Below, piece after piece: positions 1 to 9,200 of a stretch of DNA of 9,420 nucleotides; position 1 is the first letter of the stretch; each line of letters opens with the position of its first letter. Below the pieces are notes generated by a model that did no database searches, was not told the DNA's origin, and was given only the letters and a program-made list of their open reading frames with translations. Source of the DNA: Bacteroidia bacterium (GTDB lineage Bacteria > Bacteroidota > Bacteroidia > Bacteroidales > Paludibacteraceae); the NCBI GenBank assembly GCA_021152555.1, contig JAGKVE010000066.1, positions 1-9,420 of the forward strand, in the 5' to 3' direction. A program made the position numbers and the translations under genes.

Positions 1-1464
1 GCTCTCGTAGGTTGCGAAAAACAAAATCAATCCTCCCTTGATTTTGAGCAAGTTCAACAATCTGCTAAGATTAGCGGTACCTTGGTGTACTTCGCTGACA
101 AGGCAGGTGCTGCAACGGTTGAGACTCCGATTGCTAACCAACGCATCTTCTTCCAAGTTGCCGGTAACCAGTTTGCAAACGGCGCAAACGGCAGCAAACA
201 GTTTGAGGCTACCACCGGTGCTGACGGTAGTTTCGAAATCGTAGTTCCGACAGGTGCTAAGACTATCAATGGTCAATTGAAGACCGACGTAATCGTTCTG
301 GGCGAAGGCGCTAACCGCATCTTCTTGGACGAGACAAGTAAAAACATTACTCTCGTTGCAGGTGATGCAAAGGTTGAGAAACGTATTGCTGCTATCAACC
401 AAACGCTGACCGCTTGCCAAGGAACAGCTACCGTTAAAGGTAATGTACAATATGTCGCAGGTTATGTTGAGAAAGACGGTGCGAAAGAGGACGGTCTTGT
501 AGCTGCTCCGGCCGGCACAAAAGTAACTATTACCGTTGCTTACGACGATGCTGTAAAAGCTCTCATCACGGCTACAGAAGCTGACGGTACGTATTCCTAT
601 GAAGTACCTGTTCCTGCCGCAGGAAGTCTTCCTATTGAAGTTAAAGTTGCGCAGTTTGCCGGCAAGTACACAGGTGATTTTAACAATGGACTGTTGACCG
701 TTGACGCTATATTTGATGCCACTCCTGTTACAGGTATAAATGCAACAGACGGTGAGGTAACAAAAGTAGCTGACATCGTAGCAACACCTATCGATTTGGA
801 AATGCCGACAACCAAGAATACAAAGGTTAAAGTAAAAGGCGAGTGGCTTGTTGAGGCTGAGGTATTTGAGTATGGTACCGGTGACGAGGCTAAGAAAATC
901 AACAAACTTGATAAAGGAACCAAGAAATATACTCCGGAACTCAACGGCGGTGCATTCGAACTCATTTTGACGAATACTGATAATGGTCAATCAATCATCT
1001 ATGACCTCAAGGTGGATGAGAATGGTAAGTTCGAGACTGAAGTAGCTATCTATGACAGTTGGGATTTCAGTGATGTAGAAGTTACCACCCGTGTTAAGAA
1101 ATTCGTTAACAGCGAATTTACACACTACTACATGAAGTATTACAAATCACCGTCCACATCCAAAGCAGAGAGCGAGTGGGATCCAGTTGCTTCCCCTGGC
1201 AAATGGCAAGACTGGACTGACAAGGATAACTTCACCAACCAATACGGTACGCAGAGTTGCGAAGGTACGTATGAGGCAAAAGAACAAACTCCTGTTACAT
1301 TAGATGAATTCTTTGCTACTAAGGTTGACAACACGCTTACGTTCAAGATGTCTCCTGATGCTAAAGAGGCTCTCCTTGGTGTAAATAAAGGCGACAATGA
1401 CAAGATGAAAGACAAAGATGGTAACGAATATACCATCTACGGTGGTGGAATTGATAAATTTTAA
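1..1464 (+). CDS. Predicted lipoprotein with three tandem beta-sandwich (transthyretin/CarboxypepD_reg-like) domains; 5' end outside window
   Basis: The frame is open from base 1, and its first codons read ALVGCEKQNQ. LVGC is a good signal-peptidase II lipobox, so the gene starts upstream of the window and the mature protein begins at the Cys encoded at 13-15. A TTG at 82 is therefore not the start. 487 residues are visible. Three stretches share one plan: a beta strand of the type (I/V)xGxL, a strand rich in V, T and I, then a turn with D/N-G-aromatic followed by another strand. The turns are ADGSF (visible residues 74-78), ADGTY (194-198) and ENGKF (340-344). This resembles the transthyretin-like or carboxypeptidase-regulatory fold common in Bacteroidota surface proteins; the assignment is by pattern only. 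The C-terminal third is Trp/Tyr-rich and ends in a short Asp/Lys/Gly-rich tail. Residues after the Cys (EKQNQ) do not clearly match the acidic surface-export signals described in Bacteroidetes, so inner or outer face is unresolved. No enzyme motif or T9SS C-terminal domain is seen. It is probably co-transcribed with the barrel gene 52 nt downstream. Confidence 0.85.
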   Translation, partial: ALVGCEKQNQSSLDFEQVQQSAKISGTLVYFADKAGAATVETPIANQRIFFQVAGNQFANGANGSKQFEATTGADGSFEIVVPTGAKTINGQLKTDVIVLGEGANRIFLDETSKNITLVAGDAKVEKRIAAINQTLTACQGTATVKGNVQYVAGYVEKDGAKEDGLVAAPAGTKVTITVAYDDAVKALITATEADGTYSYEVPVPAAGSLPIEVKVAQFAGKYTGDFNNGLLTVDAIFDATPVTGINATDGEVTKVADIVATPIDLEMPTTKNTKVKVKGEWLVEAEVFEYGTGDEAKKINKLDKGTKKYTPELNGGAFELILTNTDNGQSIIYDLKVDENGKFETEVAIYDSWDFSDVEVTTRVKKFVNSEFTHYYMKYYKSPSTSKAESEWDPVASPGKWQDWTDKDNFTNQYGTQSCEGTYEAKEQTPVTLDEFFATKVDNTLTFKMSPDAKEALLGVNKGDNDKMKDKDGNEYTIYGGGIDKF

Positions 1465-1516
1465 TCTCATTTGAGAAGTCAAAATTCAGTACTAAATCAA
1501 CTAAATTGGAATTACA

Positions 1517-2503
1517 ATGAAAAAGATTCTTAGTATAATGCTCGTTGCAGCATTGGCGATGCCGATGTTCGCAGAGAAGCAGAGTCCTGAGGAGCGCGCT
1601 AACGCAGACTATTCTGCATGGCTTCCGCAAGCAGGCGACTTCTCTATCGGATTCTCGGTGGACCCCTTTGCTAACTTCCTCGGCAACATGTTTTCCAATG
1701 CCGGTGCAACACCAAATGACTACACCCGCGGAGATTACAACATCGGCGGTCAGGGACTTGGTTACAACCCAAACAGTGCTAACATACTGGTTAACCCGAC
1801 CGTTTCCATCATGGGAAGTTACATGCTCTCCGATAACCTCGGCGTAAAAGCCAATATCGGTATTATCGTTGACCATACCCGTACCGTTTATCAGGTAGAG
1901 GATGATGCCGCTAAGTTTGCCAACCCGTTCTCACACGACCTCGTTCAGGATGTGAAAGTGGCAGGCCAGTACGGTGGTAGCTTCAGCGCAGGTGTTGAAT
2001 ACCGCCTTGGTAAAAAACGCGTACAAGGTGTGTTCGGTGCTGGTTTGATGTACGCTTTCCAGAACCGTACAACCAAATATACGTATGGTAACCAGATTAC
2101 CGCTATGAACCAAGTTCCGACAGTTGCCGGCGCTCTGGGTGCAGGTGGTGACAACGTATATGGTTACAACGCAGAGCCGGGTGTTTACGCAGGCACACGT
2201 CTTATCAACGACGCTGTTTCTCCTGCTGCAGGCGAGGCTTTCTGGCACCGCTTCGGACTCTACACCACTATCGGTGTTGAATGGTTCGTGGCTCCGAAAA
2301 TCGCTCTGGGTATGAATGTGAACCTCGACCTCCTCTACAAGTGGACGAACAACAACTGCAAGCAGTATGAGGGTTACAACCTTCTTACCAACAAAGTGGA
2401 GACCTTTACCGACCTCCGCGGCGTTACCAACTACAGCGGTGTTACCTTCAATACCGAGAACATCGGTGCAAACATCTATATGGCTTTCTACTTCGGTAAA
2501 TAA
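1517..2503 (+). CDS. Outer-membrane beta-barrel protein, subfamily not recognised
   Basis: This 328-aa protein starts with a clear Sec signal peptide: MKK, a hydrophobic core, and probable cleavage after AMPMFA (A19/E20), leaving about 309 mature residues. The mature part is rich in Gly, Asn, Tyr and Thr. It alternates polar and hydrophobic residues in strand-like blocks such as FSIGFSVD, NLGVKANIGII, GSFSAGVEYRLG, VQGVFGAGLMYAF, FGLYTTIGVEWFV and IALGMNVNLDLLYKW, separated by Asn/Gly-rich loops. It ends in an amphipathic aromatic strand (NIGANIYMAFYFGK), as expected of a beta-signal. It has no TonB-dependent receptor plug, OmpA-like peptidoglycan domain or T9SS C-terminal domain. I infer a small outer-membrane barrel of perhaps 8-12 strands, acting as porin, adhesin or structural protein; the role cannot be chosen from sequence. 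The ATG at 1517 is preceded only by a weak GGA at 1508-1510, usual for the phylum. The gene follows the lipoprotein gene with no visible terminator or promoter between them, and a strong terminator follows, so the two probably form an operon. Confidence 0.85.
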   Translation: MKKILSIMLVAALAMPMFAEKQSPEERANADYSAWLPQAGDFSIGFSVDPFANFLGNMFSNAGATPNDYTRGDYNIGGQGLGYNPNSANILVNPTVSIMGSYMLSDNLGVKANIGIIVDHTRTVYQVEDDAAKFANPFSHDLVQDVKVAGQYGGSFSAGVEYRLGKKRVQGVFGAGLMYAFQNRTTKYTYGNQITAMNQVPTVAGALGAGGDNVYGYNAEPGVYAGTRLINDAVSPAAGEAFWHRFGLYTTIGVEWFVAPKIALGMNVNLDLLYKWTNNNCKQYEGYNLLTNKVETFTDLRGVTNYSGVTFNTENIGANIYMAFYFGK

Positions 2504-2517
2504 TCCCGTATAGCACA

Positions 2518-2556
2518 TACAAAAAACAGGCATCCTAACCGGTGCCTGTTTTTGTA
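2518..2556 (+). terminator. Rho-independent terminator after the outer-membrane protein gene (probably bidirectional)
   Basis: CAGGCA (2527-2532) pairs with TGCCTG (2543-2548). The stem can extend inward by a G-T and a C-G pair to a 6-nt loop, and outward through an A6/T5 tract to TAC/GTA, with one bulged A. On the plus strand the stem is followed by T5 (2549-2553), 15 nt after the stop codon at 2503. The A6 tract on the left gives a T6 on the minus strand, so the hairpin could also catch read-through from the tRNA unit. Confidence 0.85.
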
Positions 2557-2576
2557 TCTTCTGCCATAGAAGTTAC

Positions 2577-2601
2577 AAAAAAAAGGTGCGAGATGCACCT
2601 T
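2577..2601 (-). terminator. Rho-independent terminator of the tRNA-Lys transcript
   Basis: On the minus strand, AAGGTGC (2601-2595), a 5-nt loop and GCACCTT (2589-2583) form a perfect 7-bp stem. It runs directly into a T tract of eight (minus-strand complement of the A run at 2577-2584). The hairpin begins 4 nt after the discriminator base of the tRNA, as expected for a monocistronic tRNA unit. Confidence 0.88.
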
Positions 2602-2604
2602 CTG

Positions 2605-2677
2605 TGTCCTCCGAGGGGCTCGAACCCTCGACCCACTGATTAAGAGTCAGTTGCTCTACCAACTGAGCTAGGAAGAC
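2605..2677 (-). tRNA. tRNA-Lys (anticodon CTT)
   Basis: The 73-nt cloverleaf can be folded by eye on the minus strand. The acceptor stem is GTCTTCC/GGAGGAC with one G-T pair, and the discriminator base is A at 2605. The D arm is GCTC/GAGC around AGTTGGTA. The anticodon stem is ACTGA/TCAGT with loop CTCTTAA, placing anticodon CTT at 2644-2642, which reads the Lys codon AAG. There is a 5-nt variable loop, and the T arm is GAGGG/CCCTC with loop TTCGAGC. CCA is not encoded (the next minus-strand bases are CAG), so it must be added after transcription. Promoter, leader and terminator are all local, so the gene is transcribed on its own. Confidence 0.97.
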
Positions 2678-2687
2678 AATTTTCTTG

Positions 2688-2703
2688 CGCTTTCCTTAAA
2701 GCG
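2688..2703 (-). other. Hairpin in the 5' leader of the tRNA-Lys precursor
   Basis: CGCTTT (2688-2693) and AAAGCG (2698-2703) form a perfect 6-bp inverted repeat around a 4-nt loop. It lies just downstream of the likely transcription start (about 2702-2705 on the minus strand) and 10 nt before the mature tRNA 5' end. The precursor would thus begin with a small hairpin and a short A-rich linker before the RNase P cleavage site. A role in stability or processing is inference; chance cannot be excluded. Confidence 0.5.
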
Positions 2704-2707
2704 GGTG

Positions 2708-2739
2708 CAAAGGTACTGCTTTTTTTTGAATTGACCAAA
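2708..2739 (-). promoter_or_regulatory. Bacteroidota-type housekeeping promoter for tRNA-Lys
   Basis: On the minus strand a -33 element TTTG (2739-2736) is followed by a 20-nt spacer containing eight A's, then the -7 element TACCTTTG (2715-2708). This matches the TAnnTTTG consensus of the Bacteroidetes primary sigma factor exactly. The expected start lies a few bases beyond 2708, giving a leader of about 25-28 nt before the tRNA at 2677. The element lies downstream of the kinase gene stop (2781), so it serves the tRNA only. Confidence 0.85.
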
Positions 2740-2780
2740 TAATTTTAAACTTTTTTTACAAAAAAGAGTGTTTTTGCCAT

Positions 2781-3287
2781 TTATTGATGCTTAATTATAT
2801 AATAAGGAGTACCTAATGCCTCAATTTCTGCTTTATAACGATCATATAACTCCTTCCGGATAGCATCCGAACCGTTGGAGCGAGCAGAATCTTGTTCCCA
2901 CGCTATATCCGGATACGTCAGCAGATACACATCCATCGGATAACGTTTTACCGCCTCATCCAACCATTCCGGCACCTTGCCGAACGCATAGTCAAACCAT
3001 ACCTTCGTGACTATCAATTCCGTGTCAAAGAAGACCACTTTGTTATAAGACCGCCTTGCAGTAAGACCTCCTTGCTGCAGGGCCGCTTCGCTGTAAGATT
3101 TCTGTTCCTCTATTTGTTTCCGCGCAATAGTGCATAACTCATCCCATGTCACATCGGTGGAGCCTTTCTGCTCTACATACGTTCGCGCATACTCCCCTAC
3201 ATAGATACCGTTATAGCGCCTGGCAAGATACTTGGCAAGCGTACTTTTCCCTGTGCTCTCAGGTCCTATGATACCTACTTTATACAT
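2781..3287 (-). CDS. NadR-like P-loop kinase (AAA_28 family, probable nicotinamide riboside kinase)
   Basis: This 168-aa, probably cytoplasmic, protein opens with a Walker A loop GPESTGKS at residues 8-15. It continues with EYAR (32-35), matching the ExxR region of the NadR ribosylnicotinamide kinase domain, a Walker B-type strand VVFFDTE (84-90), and D127-xx-W130-xx-D133-xx-R136 in the probable lid, where relatives carry a similar DIPWxxDxxR pattern. The length fits a stand-alone kinase domain without the NadR adenylyltransferase or repressor parts. The expected reaction is ATP-dependent phosphorylation of nicotinamide riboside to NMN in NAD salvage. The substrate is inferred from the family; many Bacteroidota members are annotated only as ATP-binding proteins. 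Start ATG lies 3 nt after the sprA stop, with AAGG positioned 6 nt before it inside the sprA end, so it is probably co-transcribed and perhaps translationally coupled. Residues about 64-83 look longer than in typical relatives and coincide with a 16-bp tandem repeat. Confidence 0.82.
   Translation of the reverse strand: MYKVGIIGPESTGKSTLAKYLARRYNGIYVGEYARTYVEQKGSTDVTWDELCTIARKQIEEQKSYSEAALQQGGLTARRSYNKVVFFDTELIVTKVWFDYAFGKVPEWLDEAVKRYPMDVYLLTYPDIAWEQDSARSNGSDAIRKELYDRYKAEIEALGTPYYIIKHQ
3044..3075. repeat. Imperfect 16-bp tandem direct repeat inside the kinase gene
   Basis: Bases 3044-3059 (TATAAGACCGCCTTGC) and 3060-3075 (AGTAAGACCTCCTTGC) are adjacent and match at 13 of 16 positions. Because 16 is not a multiple of three, the two copies are translated in different frames (minus strand: Q-G-G-L-T for one, A-R-R-S-Y for the other). 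The open frame nevertheless continues, so a second compensating length change would be needed if this arose by duplication. Confidence 0.7.
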
Positions 3288-3290
3288 CGC

Positions 3291-6200
3291 TTACCTTGTT
3301 AGCATCAGCTTGATATTCAGACCTACGTTATCCGCTTTCACAGGATAGCTGGATGAGATAAGCGGTGTTGTACCCTGATGGTCGTAGAAAAGTTGCAGGT
3401 TGATTTTCTGGCTCAGCACATAGTCCGCAGAAATCTTGATGGCGAATACCTTGTTCCCGCTGGACGCCTGCGTTATCCCCTCCTCCACTTTACGGAGCAG
3501 CATCTTCACATCCTTGTATGATACATCGACCTGCAGTTTGAGGTCATTACTTACTTTTCTCTGACCGCCATCTTTCTTTTTCGCAATGAAATTCAGGTTC
3601 TTGATGGTATATCCTGCGCCTATGACGAACTCGTTGGTATGGCCCTCCGTCAGCTGCACGCTCGTCACGTTCAGGGCCAGATTACGCTGCTTGCGGAATT
3701 CCGTCTTGAAGGACAGCGAGTTCTTCATCGTCAGGTTCAGTCCGATGAGCGGCGAGAAGGCCTCTGTCAGCGTCACATTACTGATGTCATACGCCGAACT
3801 CGGCCGTGGAGCATCGTTCGTCACGTCGCGCACGAATCCTAACATTTTGTTATTGCCGTCTGCGCCAACCCATGTCGAATAACTGCCATACGAGCCGATG
3901 GCGTACTTACAGGTATAGGCGTGCGTAAGCGTTACCGATTTGAAATGGTCACGCATCCATGGTAACCTGCCTAATCCGTCGAATGTAACCGACCAGTTAG
4001 GCAGTATCTTTAGTATGCCGAGGAATGGATTCAGATTCATCCTGCTCGCATCACGACCGGTATATGCGGATAGGAATGCCGGAACCAGAACATCCGCCGA
4101 ATTACTGCTCACGCGGCCGTGTTTGGAAGGATCGTACTTCGTGCCGGACGGTATATTCGACAGGAATCCCGTGCTCGGCAGATCCATGCCCGCGTACTGT
4201 GCCTGCACGCGGTGTGTCAGCAATTCACGGTTCGCAAGGAATTGGTCAAAAGCACTGTTGGCAAAGTTCTCTTCCTGTTTGCCCACGCGGCTGAACATCG
4301 TTCCGATAGCCACCTGCGTGATATTGAACGACCCCGTCATGTTCTCTTGCAGCTGGTCATAACTATAGATGATAGTTGTCGAGTTAGCCAGATAGCGCTT
4401 ACCGTTCAGTTGTACCTTGAATCCGGGCAGCGGTTCGAGCGTCAACTTGATATCCAGATCCGCAGTATGTGCGCGCGTGGCAGGCTGTACAACCGTTGTG
4501 TCTCCCGACAGCCACCCGTTCCGTTTCGCGCGGTCAATCATATCATTGGGTATAAAGCCGAACGCAAAATCAAAGCCCGGCGCGTAGGCTCCGTTCACTT
4601 TGCGCTGTCCCATAAATCCTGCCTCAGGCTCGAAGCCCGGCAGCGTCATGGAGTTAGTCTCACGGTATGTCACTTGCAATCTGCGGATCATCGTTCCCAA
4701 GTAAGCGAACATGTCGCCCGTTATCTGTGCGGGCGTACGCTCGTTCGGGTCGCGCGTAGAAACGGTCACGGTCGCCTTATCACAGGAGGCACGCGGCGTG
4801 ATTCGCATTTTGGTATTGCCTGCAGGAACAAACGAAACAGGAACCGGTTTGCCGGTCGAGTCGGCCACCGTCACGCTCAGCAGTTCGCTGTTCAGCCGGT
4901 GAGTCACTTCTACCGCCTCGCCTTTCGTCAGAGACATAGTCTGCGTGTATGTTTTCGGACGGAAATTACGCCGGTTGTTACGTCCGCTGTAACGCTGCGT
5001 CATGGATTTCCAGTATTTGGATTTGCCATACCATGTCTCGAAATTGATACCGCCGTCAACCTGCCAGCTCTGCAAACTGCTGACTGTGTTTCCGCGGTCC
5101 ACACCCGTTGTGGTGGATGCCGTGCGCGTCCAGTTATAGTTTGCGTTATACGATGCGTTGGCGCTCAGCGCGTCTAATCCCGGCACACGGTTGAACGGCA
5201 CGTTCCAACTGGCGGTGAATACCTGCTGGTACGTGTAGGGCGAACCCCATTTGGCAAGCGAGCGCTGGATTGTATCTTTCCATGCCTCATATTTGTCGTG
5301 GTTGAATTCCGCGTCGAAATAACGGCCGTTCAGTACCTCCGGCGTGTACTTGCCCTCGTCAATAATGGCGTTCATCGCCGTCTGGAAGCTGAACTTCATG
5401 TTTTTCGTAAGGTCATATTTGATATCTACGTTGCGGTCCCATGTGAAGTCCTTGCTGAACGTCAGATCCATTGCCTCCGCCGAAACGCCTGCCAAGTCGC
5501 GCATCTTCAGATGGCTGAACGTACGGTGCATGTTGGTATTGAATGCCCATGACTGCGGCAGGTAGTAGATATTCATCTCTTTCAGGAACTTCACTTTCTG
5601 TACTTTCTCTACTTTGCTGAACGGTTCCCATGGTTTCGGGTTGAAGTTATACGAGTACTGGAAAGAGCCCTTATGGTCGGTCGTCAAGTTGGTCTCCATC
5701 TCAGGTGAGTGTTCGTTCTGCTTGTTGTACGAAGCGGAGATAGAGAAGTTCGCCGGGTCGTAAAACATGTCGCGTTTCTTGGAGTGGATATTGACCTTCA
5801 TGTTGGTGACAGAGAAAGATGTGGACTCATGAACCGTATTGGACATCCGCTTGATGGAGTCACGCTCTTCTTTGGTGTTATACGTGTTCAGCGTCTCGCT
5901 CAGTTTGACGTCTGTATCCAACGGGTCGTAATCAGGACTTGTTGTCTCATTGCTGTACGATACGTACAGCGGCATCTGGATCTTCGCCTTTTCCGGGAAC
6001 AAGCGTCCTCCCTCCAGTGCGGCACTCACGCTCAGTTGGTAGAAGTTATCCATATTACGGTCCAGTACGTTCGACTCAATCGAACCGTATCCGGCGGTCT
6101 CTAAGCGTCCGGCTACGTTCACTTGTGCTATATCGCTTATTGCCAACGCCGCGTTCGCCATCGCCGCTACACCACCCTGCTCATTGAACTGGCTCAGCCG

Positions 6201-9200
6201 TAACTCATTCACCCATACCTCGCCGCTCACATCGTGCTGCCCGCTGTTACGGACACCTATCATGATGGACGCTACGTCTTCCAGCGTCGGGTTACCCATC
6301 ACGGTGATTTTGTTCTGCGGCTTGCCGTTCGCATCGTCGTAAATGATGTAAGGTATGGTATTGCTCACGCCCTCGTTGCCCGCGCGCTTAGCTTTGTTGC
6401 GCGCGATTTTCGCGTCCGTCAGCACCTTCAGCGCGAAGTCGAACATGTTATCTTTCGGCCATACTTTCTCTCGGTCAGCGGCGGAGTTGTTGTTATAGAT
6501 ACCCGGCTCTGTCAAGTGCAAGGGGATCTCATATTCATAGTAGTTGTTTCGCAAGTCGGAACCCAGTCGGATAAAACAGCTCAAATCGCCGTCTTTCAGT
6601 TCAGGGTCCAAGGCACTCATCTGCTCCGCATGGACAAACATCTGCAGGTTCTTGTACTGCCGCATGTCATACCCGGTGTTCTTATACATGGCTCGAGCAT
6701 CATGCGGACTGAGGTTCATCACGCGCAGCACCATAGCCTGCTCGTTCTGCGCGATCAGTTGTGCCTGTCCGGGGTCGGTCTGACGGCTCACTCCCGGCGG
6801 CAGTACGTAGTTGACCGGAGTACGAGTACTGTTCTCCTCTATATTCACGGTCTGTACGTCTATTGACGCACCCGTATTCACCGCCGCTCCGACCGGCGCC
6901 AGGTCACGCGTGTACTGACGCCATTCGCCGCGTACCAGATCCAGCGTTGCAAAACGGAGGTGGGTCTCTTTCTCAAAGCCTGTCAGGTACATACGCATGA
7001 AACGGATGGATTTCCAGTTACGGATAGCGCCTATCTTCTGCACGCTTGCGCTGTCACCTTTTAATGGAATTTTGAACTGGTACCATGTCACCTCTTGCGT
7101 CTCGCCGTTACGCAGCGTTACCTTGCGCACTTTCTTCTCCGTGATATGCTGGCGACCGACTTCCATCATGTCGGGACGCAAAACAACCTTATACTGGTAG
7201 TATTTCTCGTATTCGTTGAGCGTGTTATCCAAGTTGATGTCTTCCACATCCGGCGTCAGCGTCGATGCTGTGCCGTAGGTCTCCGTCTGTTGTTCCGTTG
7301 CAGGCGAGTTGCCTTCTGTTCCGTTGAAATGCTTGTATCGCAGCAGAATAGGAGTCTCTTCTTCGTCATAATCCGTACCGCGGTAGTAATGGAAGTTATC
7401 TCCCGCAGGGTCGTTACGGGGAGAGAACCGGTCGTTGTTCCATGCGTTCCATACGTCCGGCGATACGCGGCTCTGCAGTTCCGTCAGGTACTGGCGGTAT
7501 GCCGGCCATACTTTTTCTTGTTCGCTGCTCAGACCGTTCAGACCGACGTCTTGCATGGCGCGTGAGCCTGTCTCATTGCTAAAGGCGACTACCGTACTCG
7601 TTGTACGCGGCACGTAACCCCATACAGTGGAATCCACGCGGCCCTGGTCGGCTGCGCTTACCGGCAAACCGTGCTCAAAGGCTTTTTTGCCGTCACGTAA
7701 TATATCCTCGCTGATATCACCCAGGTTGATATACAGTTCACCTTCATAGCCCTCAGGGTTCGTCAGCGCCGGGTCCATCAGCCAGAACTGGATATACTCG
7801 ATATTCGCTTTCTCGAAGTCTGTGTTATCCAGACGCCGCATGATACCCCCCCAGCGTTTCTTCGGGTTCGTCAGGTGACCGTCTGTGCCTATCTCGCTCG
7901 CGCTGATGTTGTATTGACCGCGGTCTGTCGGATAATAGGAAAGGTTCAGGATAGCAAGTTTGGTATCTACGTTGCTCGCCTCCTGGCGGTTAGGATAAAT
8001 CTCGTCCTGATAGACGATACGCGTACGGTGGTCGCTCAGTGCCGCCAAGTCATTACGGATATGTGACGGCGTGTTTGTTTGCGGATAACCGAAAATAGGG
8101 TCAACAGCATACCATGCCAGTAACGCGCGGTTTTTGTTGTAACTCGGTTTGTTGACGTCGCGTGACTCGTCGAACACAGTTGGAGTTGAGGCAAGGAACC
8201 AGTAACTCGGATAATGAACGTCAATATTCGTCGTCGTACTCTCGAAATCGTCGATATAAGCGGTTCCGACGGTGCCCACGTCGCGCGTGTGCCCCGGAAT
8301 AAGGTGCGCGAACTCAGCGTTAATCTGGAAGGTGGAAGGGGCGGTCGCGGTAATCCATGGTATCTTGTCTATCGCGTTCGTCAACCATTGCATTTCGGTC
8401 TTCCAACTGCCGTTTACCCCCCATATGGTGTTCGCCAACGGTTCCATCCCCGTATTCACCTTCGTGGTCAACGGACGCTCACGGAGGTGCATGATTGTAC
8501 CGCCTACTACCAGATCTTTATTGAATTCATACTCAAGGTGCGCGCCGAACAGACTCTTGCGTTGCATTGAGAACGTACTCTGGTTCTCTAATTTGACGTC
8601 AACATTCGTTCCGCTCTCTAAAATCGACGTGTTCAGTATTGTCACTGTACCCATCGTATAATCAACGGTGTAATCGACGTTCTCTATCAGCGTTGCGCCG
8701 CCTGCCGTAACGGTCACACTTCCGCGAGGGATATTCATTGCCCCAAGACGGATCTCACTGCCGTTAGTACCTTTGTACTTACCCGTCATGTGGAATTTGT
8801 TCTTCTCGCTCAGTTCTTGCGCCACAATCAGTGTCGAGTCGTATAACTCCGGGAAACAGTATTTCTTGGTCAGCCGCTCGTCGTTGCCCAATACCTTTGC
8901 CAGATGGCTGCCGAACGGCTCTAATACAGGGAAAATAATTTTTCCGCTGCTCGCATAAACGGTCAGCCCTTCGATAAAGTCGAAACGGCCGTCAGGACTT
9001 GCGTTATGTTTCTGATCCAAGCGGTCGAGGTTCATCACGCGGATCAGTTGTTTGCCGCTGATGGCGCCCTCATTCAGGTATTGTACGTCCGTTCCCACCG
9101 AGTCGTTGCGGTAGGTCACGTATAGTTCGAATTTGTCTGCTTGGATACTCGTCGCGCCGAGCGAGTAGATGTTTTTCATCATGAGGTCCCATGTGCCGCG

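Noticed and set aside
1465..1516. Possible promoter for the barrel gene in the 52-nt gap
   Set aside because: There is a TTTG near 1470, but no TAnnTTTG element at a suitable distance; TACTAAAT does not match. Co-transcription with the lipoprotein gene is simpler.
1517..2503. Barrel protein as PorV, the SprA partner
   Set aside because: PorV is longer (about 390 residues) and FadL-like. I see none of its characteristic sequence, and proximity to sprA alone is not evidence, particularly on the opposite strand.
1361..2533. Antisense open frames of 171 and 200 codons opposite the lipoprotein and barrel genes
   Set aside because: The plus-strand proteins have convincing signals and strand patterns. 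The antisense products are Val/Cys/His-rich shadows, one of which runs across the terminator hairpin.
2605..2677. tRNA-Lys as an integration site of a mobile element
   Set aside because: There is no integrase, no repeat of the tRNA 3' end and no foreign-looking gene in the window.
2741..2780. Possible terminator after the kinase gene, from A/T runs that can pair (CAAAAA with TTTTTG)
   Set aside because: The stem is almost entirely A-T and several competing pairings exist, so it is not distinguishable from an AT-rich spacer.
4119..5177. 352-codon open frame on the plus strand, opposite sprA
   Set aside because: It lies wholly antisense to strongly recognised SprA sequence, is rich in Arg, His, Val and Cys like a shadow of the opposite strand, and shows no family motif.
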